A stretch of DNA of 64,000 nucleotides from Eutrophocola sp965662685 (GCA_965662685.1 CBFIIQ010000003.1:1-64000); one strand, 5' to 3'; shown: positions 1 through 8,724, numbered from the stretch's first letter. Translations and numbers: made by a program. Notes: generated by a model not told the origin, from the sequence alone.

Positions 1-19
1 GTACTACCTGAATCTGACT

Positions 20-117
<98 letters not shown>

Positions 118-164
118 CTTTCACTTCGATAAATTTCCTGTAAGTACGGCTCTTCAGCTCCAGC

Positions 165-226
165 CCGCAATCACAGATTGCGGTCGTTTCAGGCATGTGA
201 AGCTGCCGCTTCATGAAAGACATGCC
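165..226. repeat. Two adjacent stem-loops downstream of the tRNA
   Basis: The first stem is CCGCAATC (165-172) with GATTGCGG (176-183), a perfect 8-bp stem and 3-base loop. The second is GGCATGT (192-198) with ACATGCC (220-226), enclosing a nested GAAGC/GCTTC hairpin (199-212). Neither is followed by a clear T-run, so they look more like a REP-type or structured intergenic element than a classical terminator. The rest of 108-357 shows nothing else I recognise. Confidence 0.5.
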
Positions 227-357
227 GGTTTACCCATACAGCCACATCAATTATTGTCCTTTTCACTTTCTCAGGACTTCAGTAAATCCGTCCCTGCAGA
301 CCTCTTCTTCAAAATTTGTGCTAATGTCACCAGAACAGAATCGGCAAATAAGCTATT

Positions 358-1380
358 TTGGATAGTGACGTGATTTCAGTTTTGAAAAAATGTATTCCCC
401 TGACCATGCTTTTCTCCGTGCTATGGGCTTCTCCATCATTCTCCCATCATGGGAATTTCACCTATGATGGGAATACCGTTATTACCTTGCAGGGTGAGGT
501 GATCAAGTTCAATTACACCAATCCCCACGGTTCAATAATTCTCAAGACAGAGACTGGTCGCGAAGTAGATATTGAAGTGGATGGCCCCTCGTTAATCGCG
601 CCGATGGGTACCGACAGAAATGCACTGCAGCCAGGGGACAGGATTTTTGTCTACGCAAGTCCCAATAATATTGGCAGGGAAGATGAAGTGTTGGGCAGGG
701 AAGTTATTCGTGAAGATGGTTCCATAGTGCTGGTCTCTGTCGCTTATGCACGTCAGCAGGAACGGGACGATGTCGAAAAAGCAGAGACGGTTCTGGGAAC
801 CTGGGTGCCGGTTCGTACGAATCTGTTCGCATTTGTTGATAGTAGTTCCAATTGGGTGCTCACGCCTGCCGGACAGGCCTCTTTTGATGCCTACGACACG
901 TCCAGGGCCTTTGCCCAGGCTCAATGTATTGCTGCAACCAGCCCAACCCTCATGATGTATCCTACGGCGAACAGACTGATAGAGGTAGGCGGGCACATTG
1001 AAATCAATGCTGACTGGATGGGAGCTACACGCACAGTGTATATGGATGGACGAGAACACCCTGACTTGGAAAGCCGTTTTTATCAGGGACATTCAGTGGG
1101 GCACTGGGAAGATGGAACGCTGGTGATTGAAACGACAAATTTCACTGATAATCCTATCGGAAATATTTTCAGCATTGGATCAGGGGGCGGGAAAAAGCTT
1201 ATAGAACGAATTTCTCTGAATACGGATGGCAGCACAGCAACCTATTCATTTACCCTTACAGACCCGGAATATCTGGCACAATCGGTAAAAGCCAGTTACC
1301 AGTGGGATTATCGACCGGATGTGAGTGTGAGCAGCCAGCAATGTGACCTTGCGGCGGCTGGTCGCTACCTGCAGGAATGA
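358..1380 (+). CDS. Secreted fusion protein: DUF6152-like domain plus DGREHP/GHWEDGTLV domain
   Basis: No enzymatic function is known to me. After a hydrophobic signal (about residues 9-27, ending PSFS) the chain starts HHGNF. Residues ~28-130 resemble the neighbouring DUF6152-like protein at 2548 (shared patterns: FxFTNPHxxI, SPNNxGR). Residues ~145-338 resemble the proteins at 1717 and 3013, with DGREHP near residue 229 and GHSVGHWEDGTLVIET near 242-257. The gene therefore joins in one chain what its neighbours encode separately. The start is uncertain: 358 is TTG, with in-frame GTG at 370, TTG at 382 and the first ATG only at 406. TTG 382 would give a normal lysine-containing signal n-region. 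Periplasmic location is inferred. Confidence 0.85.
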   Translation: MDSDVISVLKKCIPLTMLFSVLWASPSFSHHGNFTYDGNTVITLQGEVIKFNYTNPHGSIILKTETGREVDIEVDGPSLIAPMGTDRNALQPGDRIFVYASPNNIGREDEVLGREVIREDGSIVLVSVAYARQQERDDVEKAETVLGTWVPVRTNLFAFVDSSSNWVLTPAGQASFDAYDTSRAFAQAQCIAATSPTLMMYPTANRLIEVGGHIEINADWMGATRTVYMDGREHPDLESRFYQGHSVGHWEDGTLVIETTNFTDNPIGNIFSIGSGGGKKLIERISLNTDGSTATYSFTLTDPEYLAQSVKASYQWDYRPDVSVSSQQCDLAAAGRYLQE

Positions 1381-1716
1381 GCCTTATCCTTCGATGTACC
1401 AGTATTTCTGCTGTTGTAACCATCGCGTCCCATGATGCTGTGAAAGCAGGTAAAGCACTGTCACTGAATATCCTCAAGCGAGGGGTTAATAATTACATTC
1501 ATAAAAATTTGCAAGGATAAAGGATTCGGTTGCCAGGCCTTTACTCCATACAAATGGCAATGATATAAAAAAGCGTATTAATGTTTATATAGTGTCCATG
1601 TTTTGGTTGAAGTGCTGTATAAAGTAAAAAATAAAAAAGTGACAATCGACTAATCTCAAGCGAATTGTCATATCAAGTCAAAAAGAGGGGGGCGATTATC
1701 TATCGCTAAAGTCACC
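1381..1716. other. Intergenic region with operator-like inverted repeat
   Basis: AT-rich and without a credible ORF. The visible structure is TGACAAT (1640-1646) paired with ATTGTCA (1664-1670), a perfect 7-bp dyad with a 17-base spacer, ending 46 bases before the next gene. A smaller dyad GCGAT/ATCGC lies at 1692-1706. This suggests that the downstream genes have their own promoter region rather than depending on read-through. Confidence 0.5.
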
Positions 1717-2514
1717 ATGCAGCGTGCCATTATTTGTTTTTTGTTCAGCTATTTTGCTTTCATTGCTTCTGTAAATGCTCAGGAACTGCCTGACTGGAGT
1801 GGTGTATGGGCCATGACGGGCGGCACCATTTTTGATCAGGACACTAAAATTGGCAAAGGGGGTTCAACCGCAGTAGGGGTTCGTGAACACCCTCCTTATA
1901 ACGATACCTATGAAGCTCGATATCTGGCCAACCTGGCGCTTCGCGATGCCGGAGTTTTTCCTGACCCCAATTCATTTTGTGGTATCCCAACGGGGTTTCC
2001 CCGATTGATGAATTTGCCCGATGTTTATGAATTTGCGGTTACCGGGAAACAAGTCTGGATCATTACGGAGAATGGACCAAACGTGATGCGTATTTATACT
2101 GACGGCAGGGAGCATCCAGCGACAAATGATATGTGGCCAACCCACACAGGTGATTCTATCGGTCATTGGGAAGGCGATACACTGGTGATTGATACCTTGA
2201 GTTTACATAGCTCGGAAAGTGGCAATACCATCATTGACCGAACCGGTTTGGTGCTCAGCGATGCGGCGCACATAGTGACACGTATGCATATAAATGATGA
2301 TGGCATGATGGAAGCACAAATGACTATAAACGATGCCAGGGCCCTGGATGCACCCTGGGTCGTCACCAAGCGCTATCGAAAGCTGGAAGAAGGTACGCGA
2401 GTGTATGATTATGCCTGTAATGAAAACAACAGGAATCCTATCGATCCCAATACCGGCTGGACATATACCATTGGCACAGATGGGAAAATAATAGATATTA
2501 ATCCAGGGCAGTAA
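1717..2514 (+). CDS. Secreted DGREHP/GHWEGDTLV-module protein
   Basis: Uncharacterised secreted protein. A signal peptide occupies residues 1-22 (hydrophobic, ending VNAQ), after which the chain begins with a WSGVW segment. Around residue 129 it has DGREHP and around 147 GDSIGHWEGDTLVID, the hallmark of the module shared with the C-terminal half of the gene at 358 and with the gene at 3013. I know this motif pair from many environmental proteobacterial proteins of unknown function, often near DUF6152 genes. A conserved-looking C-terminal YACNENN parallels YVCQENN in the 3013 protein. A purine-rich run (AAAAGAGGGGGG) lies about 25 bases before the ATG, farther than usual for a ribosome-binding site. 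Confidence 0.85.
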   Translation: MQRAIICFLFSYFAFIASVNAQELPDWSGVWAMTGGTIFDQDTKIGKGGSTAVGVREHPPYNDTYEARYLANLALRDAGVFPDPNSFCGIPTGFPRLMNLPDVYEFAVTGKQVWIITENGPNVMRIYTDGREHPATNDMWPTHTGDSIGHWEGDTLVIDTLSLHSSESGNTIIDRTGLVLSDAAHIVTRMHINDDGMMEAQMTINDARALDAPWVVTKRYRKLEEGTRVYDYACNENNRNPIDPNTGWTYTIGTDGKIIDINPGQ

Positions 2515-2547
2515 GCCAAAAGCCGATCGGTAACAGGGGCAAAGACC

Positions 2548-2940
2548 ATGAAGAATTTTAGATTATCCGGGAACGTATATTTTTTGTTTGTCGTGTTAAT
2601 GGCAAATTGTGTTGCAAGTCCTGCGTTTTCTCATCATTCCAACGCCATGTTTAACCAGGATGAGGTGCTTGCACTTTCAGGTACTGTCAAGGAGTTCCAG
2701 TTCACTAATCCGCATACCTGGATTCAATTGATGGTGAAGGATGAAAGTGGAAATGAAGTGGAGTGGAGTCTGGAATGGGGAAGTCCAAATAATCTGGGAC
2801 GACAGGGTGTCAGGCCGTCGACATTTCCTGCCGGGGCAGATGTCACAATCAAGACTTATCCGATGAAAGATGGCTCTCCCGGTGGGCTTTTCATTGGCGC
2901 ACAATTTAGCGATGGCAAAACAGTTGGACGCTGGGAGTAG
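2548..2940 (+). CDS. DUF6152-like small secreted protein
   Basis: A 130-residue exported protein with a signal of about 29 residues ending SPAFS, then HHSNAMF. The sequence TNPHTWIQL and the short beta-rich body match the DUF6152 family (function unknown) and the N-terminal half of the gene at 358. If signal peptidase I cuts after PAFS, the mature chain begins with two histidines, as would the 358 product, which could bind a metal; this is inference. It starts 33 bases after the stop of the 1717 gene, with AGGGG about 10 bases before the ATG, and is followed after 72 bases by the 3013 gene. The three probably share a transcript. Confidence 0.85.
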   Translation: MKNFRLSGNVYFLFVVLMANCVASPAFSHHSNAMFNQDEVLALSGTVKEFQFTNPHTWIQLMVKDESGNEVEWSLEWGSPNNLGRQGVRPSTFPAGADVTIKTYPMKDGSPGGLFIGAQFSDGKTVGRWE

Positions 2941-3012
2941 CTTCAAACAGCTATTCAAGTAACGCGACTTGGTAAGTAAAAAATAGAATCAAGGAAATAG
3001 AGAGAGGAAGTA

Positions 3013-3804
3013 ATGAAAAAGCTGATTACAATATTTACCCTAACAGGCATGTTGCTGTTTACGGGCGCGATTTTTGCCCAACGTTCAGCAGAGGACAGCC
3101 CGAGAACGCCAACACCGAGGCTGGCTGATGGTACAGTCGATCTTGGTGGTAACGGAGTCTGGAATTTACCCTATGTCACTAATATAGCTGCCCGTATGGA
3201 AGGCTTTGATGAAGGCAAACGTCCGCCTTTTCGCCCATGGGCGCAGGCCATGTGGGCCTACAATCGCTCGAATCTGGTGAAATATGATCCGGAAGGCTTC
3301 TGCCTGCCCCCCGGTGGTCCCCGATCCATGGGCACCCCATACCCAGCTGAAATAATTCAGAACCGGGATCGTATTATGATTATCTTTGAAGGCGGCGGTC
3401 ATGTATGGCGTGAAATTCATATGGATGGTCGCGAACATCCGCCACTGGATGAACTGAATCCAAGCTATTTTGGCCATTCTATTGGTCACTGGGAAGGTGA
3501 CACGCTGGTCGTTGATACTATCGGTTACAACGAAAAAACCTGGATAGATTACAATGGGCACATGCATACCGAGCAGCTGCACACCATTGAATATATAACC
3601 AGACCCTTTAAGGAAGTTCTGCACTATGTTGCTGTTATTGATGATCCGGGCGCCTATACCGAACCATGGACAGTGCAGTGGGATATCAACTGGAATGATG
3701 ACCAGGAGCTTCAGGATTATGTTTGCCAGGAAAATAACAAGTTCCTGCTGGACATGGTCGACGATGAAGGTAACCCATTTTTTCAGAAGACTAACGGACT
3801 ATAA
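3013..3804 (+). CDS. Secreted DGREHP/GHWEGDTLV-module protein
   Basis: Third copy of the uncharacterised module, 263 residues, with a Lys-Lys signal peptide cleaved near IFAQ (residue ~23). DGREHP lies near residue 137 and GHSIGHWEGDTLVVDTIG near 154-171; the C-terminal YVCQENNKF parallels the 1717 protein. It has a strong ribosome-binding site (GAGAGGAAG immediately before TAATG). Last gene of the plus-strand cluster, it ends 8 bases before the stop of the convergent epimerase gene, so no room is left for a long terminator. Function unknown; the arrangement argues that it works with the DUF6152-like protein just upstream. Confidence 0.85.
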   Translation: MKKLITIFTLTGMLLFTGAIFAQRSAEDSPRTPTPRLADGTVDLGGNGVWNLPYVTNIAARMEGFDEGKRPPFRPWAQAMWAYNRSNLVKYDPEGFCLPPGGPRSMGTPYPAEIIQNRDRIMIIFEGGGHVWREIHMDGREHPPLDELNPSYFGHSIGHWEGDTLVVDTIGYNEKTWIDYNGHMHTEQLHTIEYITRPFKEVLHYVAVIDDPGAYTEPWTVQWDINWNDDQELQDYVCQENNKFLLDMVDDEGNPFFQKTNGL

Positions 3805-3812
3805 TGGTCTGA

Positions 3813-4508
3813 TCAGGGCGTGACCGGGGTGACATGAGAGTATATCTCCCCGGGCACACCAAGATCATCAAATACTAATTCACCACAGGTAGCGGGGCCT
3901 TCTGCAATGGTCTGGCCCAGTTTCCTGCCAATAAATGTGACTGTCATTTCTGCAAGCACTGCAACACCGAGAATCTTGCCGCTATCACTGCATAGTCCGG
4001 AAGGAATGTCTGCGGCCACCACTGGCAAGGGTAGCGAGTTAATAAGTGCTATGGCTTCCCGATAATCGCCTCTGACTTCCCCGCTTAAACCAGTGCCAAG
4101 CAAGGCGTCAACGATAACGCAGCTGTTTTTCGAGTCAGAAAACAGTGTTTCGGGATCAATCTTGTCATATAAAATGATATCGACTTTTTTCTCCACGGCC
4201 ATTTTGTAGGCCAGACGCGCATCACCAGATAACTTGTCTGGATTGCCCAGCGCTATTACCGTAGCGTTAATTCCTTTCTCAGCTGCCAGGGCAGCAGCTA
4301 CATAGCCATCGCCTGCGTTATTTCCACTGCCGCAGAAACACACAAGGTGTCTTATTGTCGGCCATCTCCCAAGTAGGGCTGAAAAAATCCCTTGGCCTGC
4401 GCGTTTCATCAAGGTGAATCCGGGAATATTGTGTTCTTCGATGGCAAGACGATCGAGCTCCCTGACAGCGGCGGCCAGATAAAGCTCTTTGCCTGGGTTG
4501 ATTGCCAT
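3813..4508 (-). CDS. nnr: NAD(P)H-hydrate epimerase, single-domain
   Basis: Epimerises R- and S-NAD(P)HX, the damaged hydrated cofactors. It matches the YjeF N-terminal domain: GSGNNAGDGYVAA (residues ~51-63) is the nucleotide-binding signature, VDALLGTGLSGEVRG carries the catalytic Asp, and VVAADIPSG follows. At 231 residues it stops just after the epimerase domain (LVFDDLGVP). The usual bacterial Nnr is about 500 residues with a C-terminal ADP-dependent dehydratase. No dehydratase coding is seen downstream, where the convergent secreted protein ends. It starts 2 bases after the SIMPL stop codon, so translation is probably coupled. Confidence 0.9.
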   Translation of the reverse strand: MAINPGKELYLAAAVRELDRLAIEEHNIPGFTLMKRAGQGIFSALLGRWPTIRHLVCFCGSGNNAGDGYVAAALAAEKGINATVIALGNPDKLSGDARLAYKMAVEKKVDIILYDKIDPETLFSDSKNSCVIVDALLGTGLSGEVRGDYREAIALINSLPLPVVAADIPSGLCSDSGKILGVAVLAEMTVTFIGRKLGQTIAEGPATCGELVFDDLGVPGEIYSHVTPVTP

Positions 4509-4510
4509 GA

Positions 4511-5251
4511 TCAGGGAGAAAGTAATGCTCTTGCGTTGACTGTCAGGCTGACCTGAGTCGTTCCTGGTTCGGCAACAGGTACCGCCATGCTTTCCATTGC
4601 GTCCATTGCCATACTCGCCATTGCGCCTCTGAATAGCTGGTTATTACCGGCATTTAAACTGACTTCGACCAGGGCTGCTGTTGCCTTGTTTAGAGTGCTG
4701 GCGGCTTCGTTGGCGCGCGCCTGAAGTTTTTGTAATGCGGCATTCATCAGCGAATCTGATACTGCTTCGTATTTTTCACTGGATAAACTGTAATTCATGG
4801 AGTTCACAGTCAACCCCAGTTGTTGCAGTCTGGCAGTCACCACAAGCAGAGCTTCGGTATTCATACTGCTCATCTGAATGCTTTGCTGGGCACGCCAGCT
4901 TGGGTTTTGATTGTTTCTGCCCTGCATATTGTAGACATGGTACTGCTGGCTGGAGTAATCAATATTATTGGTAGCATCGAGAATTTTAAGTGTTTCTCTC
5001 ATTGCTTCATTAACTTCGTTCTGCAGTGCTGTGGTATTTCTGCCCTGGACGGAATATTGCATATAAACATTCAGCGTGTCCTGATCAACACTTAGCTGTT
5101 CAGTGGCGCTGAGATTCAATACTAGTTGACCTGCCTGCAGTTCGTTCAGATTGAATTGATTTTGTGCATGAAGGGAAGATATGCAGCTCATCATCACTAG
5201 CAGGAATAGTACATTTTTAAATAAATATCTATTTACGCAAAGGTTTTTCAT
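4511..5251 (-). CDS. SIMPL domain (DUF541) periplasmic protein
   Basis: Exported protein of 246 residues if started at the ATG preceding KNLCVNRYLFK; an upstream in-frame start at 5281 would add ten residues without improving the signal. The signal sequence ends SSLHAQ. The body has the SIMPL pattern: an early beta region on tolerance to variants (TLNVYMQYSVQG), helical ALQNEVNEAMRETLKIL, a beta hairpin around YHVYNMQ, and the terminal VSLTVNARALL. SIMPL proteins are periplasmic or outer-membrane-associated with unclear function (linked to oxidative stress and surface binding in some species). It forms a two-gene unit with the epimerase. Confidence 0.88.
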   Translation of the reverse strand: MKNLCVNRYLFKNVLFLLVMMSCISSLHAQNQFNLNELQAGQLVLNLSATEQLSVDQDTLNVYMQYSVQGRNTTALQNEVNEAMRETLKILDATNNIDYSSQQYHVYNMQGRNNQNPSWRAQQSIQMSSMNTEALLVVTARLQQLGLTVNSMNYSLSSEKYEAVSDSLMNAALQKLQARANEAASTLNKATAALVEVSLNAGNNQLFRGAMASMAMDAMESMAVPVAEPGTTQVSLTVNARALLSP

Positions 5252-5371
5252 TTCTGTTTTCCGTAGAAAAGTTGTAAGCAAACATCACAGAGCTATTTTC
5301 AGCTGAAGCCGTTTGACTCTATATTGATCTAAAGTGTATGAATAATAACTTAACTGCCAATGAAAAATTAT

Positions 5372-5404
5372 AAGGAAAAAAAAGAGCCGGCAAGCCGACT
5401 CTTT
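5372..5404 (-). terminator. Rho-independent terminator of the cytochrome c gene
   Basis: Read on the minus strand, AAAGAGTCGGC pairs with GCCGGCTCTTT over an 11-bp stem (one G-U pair) with a 2-base loop, followed by a run of nine T. It lies 27 bases beyond the stop of the cytochrome c gene. Confidence 0.85.
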
Positions 5405-5430
5405 ATAAATTCAATGCCATGGATGGTGAT

Positions 5431-6780
5431 TTACTTCATGCGTAAGGTGAAGATGTCATCATTACGACTTGGATCTGAAGCTTCTCTTACTTCAGTAACC
5501 TGGGCAGTGCTTACTGCTGAGGCTTTATGTCCCCAGGCGGAACGAATATAGGTCAGTACTTCCGCTATTTCTGCATCACTCAGTAATTGTCTGAAATAAG
5601 GCATGTCATTTACGTCCGGGCCTTGTTCGGCAATAATACGTAGCGAGCCGTTTAGCGTTATGTTGATGAGTGAGCTGGGATCAGGGTCCATAATCACCGG
5701 ATTACCTGCCAGGGGTGGCTGGTAAGGGTAGTAACCCATGCCATCAGTACCGTGACAATTCGAGCAATATTCGTAGTAATCCTGGGAGCCTGGCACACTG
5801 AAATCCAGAGCCAGTAAATCCCCGGTTTCACCACTTTCATAAGCCCATGGCGTTGCATTGACCTCAGCCACCGGTGGTAAGGATTTAAGGTAAACGGCCA
5901 TGGCGTTGAGATCAACATCACTCATGTGCTGTGTGCTGTTGTTTACGACTTCTACCATGGTGCCAAAGGCGGTACCGAAACGGTTATGACCAGTGCCGAG
6001 GAATTCAGCTATGTCTTCTTCTGTCCAACGGCCAAGACCACTGTTGACATCGCTATTGAGGCTGGAGGCTGACCAGTGGTCAAGCGGTGCGCCTGCAAGA
6101 TAGGAAGAGTCACCCTCATCCAGTCCTTTTTCCTGCTGCAGCAGGCCGCGTGGTGTATGGCATGCGCCACAGTGACCAAGACCCTGCACCAGATAGGCGC
6201 CACGGTTCCATTCATCACTTTGATTGGTGTCAGGTATATAGGCCTCATCATCCATGGTGAGCAGATTCCAAATGCCCATTGCCAGACGGGCATTATCTTT
6301 CCAGCCAGGAATTTCAGCAGGCTGGTTTGGCTGATTGACAGGTTCGATTTCAGTCATGAAAAAGTCATATAGCGCCCGCATATCCTGTTCCGACATTTTG
6401 GCATAGGAAGGATAAGGCATGGCTGGATACATACGTTGGCCATCTTTTTTCACACCGAAGCGCATGGCTCGGTCAAATTCGTCGAAACTGTAATCACCGA
6501 TACCTGTTTCAGGATCAGGGGTGATATTGGTGGTGTACAGATTACCCAGCATGGGCACAGCCATTTTCAAACCGCCGGCGAGGGGTTCTCCTTCAGGAAT
6601 GCTATGACAGGCAACGCAGTTACCCAGGCGCGCAACATATTCTCCGTGAGAAATTCCCGCCGCAGCTGCCTGTGCGGCGCTGTCTGTAGCAAAACTGGAT
6701 TCCGTGCTAACAGCACCGGAATCACAAGCAGTGACAAGAACTGACATAACAATAATTGTCAGCAACTTTCTGATGTCCAT
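5431..6780 (-). CDS. Triheme cytochrome c lipoprotein (dehydrogenase subunit type)
   Basis: Electron-transfer protein with three CxxCH heme c sites: CVACH (residues 55-59), CGACH (~206) and CSNCH (~340). A lipobox VTAC at residue ~19 predicts a lipid anchor. The layout of three cytochrome c domains matches the cytochrome subunit of membrane gluconate, alcohol and sorbosone dehydrogenases (AdhB/GndC type), which pass electrons to ubiquinone or an oxidase. No flavin or PQQ catalytic subunit lies beside it, so its partner is unknown. It is transcribed alone, ending in a strong terminator. Distal axial methionines are likely (for example in MKMAVPMLG and NDMPYF) but were not assigned. Confidence 0.9.
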   Translation of the reverse strand: MDIRKLLTIIVMSVLVTACDSGAVSTESSFATDSAAQAAAAGISHGEYVARLGNCVACHSIPEGEPLAGGLKMAVPMLGNLYTTNITPDPETGIGDYSFDEFDRAMRFGVKKDGQRMYPAMPYPSYAKMSEQDMRALYDFFMTEIEPVNQPNQPAEIPGWKDNARLAMGIWNLLTMDDEAYIPDTNQSDEWNRGAYLVQGLGHCGACHTPRGLLQQEKGLDEGDSSYLAGAPLDHWSASSLNSDVNSGLGRWTEEDIAEFLGTGHNRFGTAFGTMVEVVNNSTQHMSDVDLNAMAVYLKSLPPVAEVNATPWAYESGETGDLLALDFSVPGSQDYYEYCSNCHGTDGMGYYPYQPPLAGNPVIMDPDPSSLINITLNGSLRIIAEQGPDVNDMPYFRQLLSDAEIAEVLTYIRSAWGHKASAVSTAQVTEVREASDPSRNDDIFTLRMK

Positions 6781-7013
6781 AATTTTCCCCTGAAATGTTA
6801 AGTGATTATTTTTATTTTAGCTCTGAGATAGTGCTGAGATTACCATTAACAGAAAAAAATTAACATCTCTGCAGCTATCGTATTCATTGGTTTGACGGCT
6901 TTTACTCAAGTGAGCCTCTGATGGGTTTCCCTGTGCATTCATTTCTTCTATGCTTGTACTCTCTGCCGGAATGAATTGTTTCCGGGTTTACCCCCCCCAG
7001 ATGGAGTATGATT

Positions 7014-7982
7014 TTGAGTAAGCCAAAGGTATTAATTACACGGCGCTGGCCCGAAAAGGTGGAAAAAGCGATGGCGTCAAACTTCGATGTCACCCTGAAC
7101 ACCGATGATGCAGCGATGTCTACACAACAGCTGGCACAGTCACTGCAGGAATATGATGCAGTTTGTCCCTGTGTTACCGATAGTATGCCGGAAAGCCTGT
7201 TTGCTTCCGGTGATTTTAAAACCAGCATAATTGGTAACTATGGTGTGGGTTATAACCATATTGCTGTGGAAGCCGCCAAGGAAAAAGGGCTGGTAGTTAC
7301 CAATACGCCTGACGTCCTTACCGATGCGACTGCGGATTTGGCAATGACCCTGATGTTGATGCTGGCACGGCGAGCCGGAGAAGGCGAAAGGCAATTACGT
7401 GCTGGAAACTGGACTGGTTGGTATCCCACTCATCTTATGGGATCAATGGTAACAGGCAAGACCCTTGGCATTGTCGGAATGGGACGAATAGGTCAGGCGA
7501 TGGCCGAGAAAGCCCATTTTGGTTTTGGCATGAAAATCCTTTATCACAATCGCAAGCCCTTGCCGGAGCGGGAGTCCAGACGCTTACAGGCTGAATACTG
7601 CACGGAGCTGACCTGGTTGATGACCAAGTCCGATTTCATTGCAGTGCATTGCCCCAGTAGTCCATTAACCAAGAATATGATTAACGAAAAATCGTTGGCG
7701 TATATGCGACCTGAATCCTTTCTTATCAACACATCACGTGGTGATGTTGTCGAGGAGAAGGCACTGATCAAGTTTTTGAAAAAAGGCTTGATAGCAGGCG
7801 CCGGGCTGGATGTTTATGAAAATGAGCCGACAGTTCCCCAGGACCTGATTGATCTGGATAACGTTGTTCTTCTTCCTCATCTGGGCAGCGCTACTGAAGA
7901 AACCAGAGAGGCAATGGGAATGCGGGTGCTTGGTAATCTAAATGCATTTTTTAATGGAGAAGATCCGCCCGATAAACTTTAG
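7014..7982 (+). CDS. D-2-hydroxyacid dehydrogenase (glyoxylate/hydroxypyruvate reductase type)
   Basis: NAD(P)H-dependent reductase of 2-oxoacids; glyoxylate or hydroxypyruvate is the likely substrate by family resemblance. The N-terminal substrate domain contains NYGVGYNHI. The Rossmann dinucleotide site is GIVGMGRIGQAMA (~residue 150). Catalytic Arg is in NTSRGDVV, Glu in YENEP, and His in LPHLGSA. Two starts are possible: ATG 7008 or TTG 7014. TTG is preferred because ATGGAG lies at 7001-7006, a normal distance for 7014 but too close for 7008. It is divergent from the cytochrome c gene across 230 bases. Confidence 0.92.
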   Translation: MSKPKVLITRRWPEKVEKAMASNFDVTLNTDDAAMSTQQLAQSLQEYDAVCPCVTDSMPESLFASGDFKTSIIGNYGVGYNHIAVEAAKEKGLVVTNTPDVLTDATADLAMTLMLMLARRAGEGERQLRAGNWTGWYPTHLMGSMVTGKTLGIVGMGRIGQAMAEKAHFGFGMKILYHNRKPLPERESRRLQAEYCTELTWLMTKSDFIAVHCPSSPLTKNMINEKSLAYMRPESFLINTSRGDVVEEKALIKFLKKGLIAGAGLDVYENEPTVPQDLIDLDNVVLLPHLGSATEETREAMGMRVLGNLNAFFNGEDPPDKL

Positions 7983-7985
7983 CAC

Positions 7986-8004
7986 ACCTGGGACGCACCC
8001 GGGT
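7986..8004 (+). terminator. Possible stem-loop after the dehydrogenase gene
   Basis: ACCTGGG (7986-7992) pairs with CCCGGGT (7998-8004), including one G-U pair, with a 5-base loop. It begins 3 bases after the stop. The following AGTTTG is a poor T-run, so termination is uncertain. Confidence 0.35.
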
Positions 8005-8194
8005 AGTTTGAGGGGAGAAGGGAAAACTCACCTTGCTATCAGCTTGTTTGAAATCACCGGGGGGGTGGTTAAGATGGCGGACTAGTCCTGGAAAGGCTTA
8101 TTGAAAAGCAGCGCGTCTGGATTCGAAGTGGACATGAGAGTCCGATAAGTGAAATTGTCTCGAACAAATATAGAATTGACCCGGAGGGAAGAGA

Positions 8195-8647
8195 ATGGCG
8201 CAACAAACTTCACAAGCAATGGCTGAGCAGGATATTCCGGCAATAAACCATGAATATGCCTTCACCATGCGGATCGACAGTGCAGGGCATATTGAGTTTC
8301 AAGGTCCTATGCGCAGCAGAACCTTTGAGCCTGCCGCAGGGGGAGAAATCTGGGGTCCTAAATTGCAGGGCAGGGTAGTTCCCCAGAGTGGTGCTGACTT
8401 TGCCAGTAACGGACAAATGGATGCCCACATGATGTTGCAGGCCAGTGATGGCACCTGGGTCTACATGAATCTGCTCGGATATGAGCATAATGTAACTGAA
8501 GATGGCGAAGCGTATTTTCGCGTAGCGCCTTACTTCGATACCCCATCTGGACCCCATGAATGGCTGGCAAAAACTGTTTTTATCGGAATTGGTGAACGGC
8601 ACCATAATCCAGACCATACCATTATTCATTTTCATGAAATTAGCTGA
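8195..8647 (+). CDS. DUF3237 domain protein (copy 1)
   Basis: A 150-residue cytoplasmic protein of the DUF3237 family, function unknown. The recognisable family path is EYAFTMRIDSAGHIEFQGP, then an IWGPKLQGRVVPQSGADFA segment, DGTWVYMNLLGY, YFRVAPYFDTPSGPHEW and a terminal GIGER. It has a strong ribosome-binding site (GGAGGGAAGAG before the ATG). A second DUF3237 gene follows after 77 bases. The two copies are clearly diverged, so this is an old duplication or two recruited members rather than a recent tandem copy. Confidence 0.88.
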   Translation: MAQQTSQAMAEQDIPAINHEYAFTMRIDSAGHIEFQGPMRSRTFEPAAGGEIWGPKLQGRVVPQSGADFASNGQMDAHMMLQASDGTWVYMNLLGYEHNVTEDGEAYFRVAPYFDTPSGPHEWLAKTVFIGIGERHHNPDHTIIHFHEIS

Positions 8648-8724
8648 TGGATTATTTTGTGATGACATCTATAAAAGTTGCAATAGTAATTTCCAGGGTT
8701 TAGGAAAAATCAGAGGACAAGATA

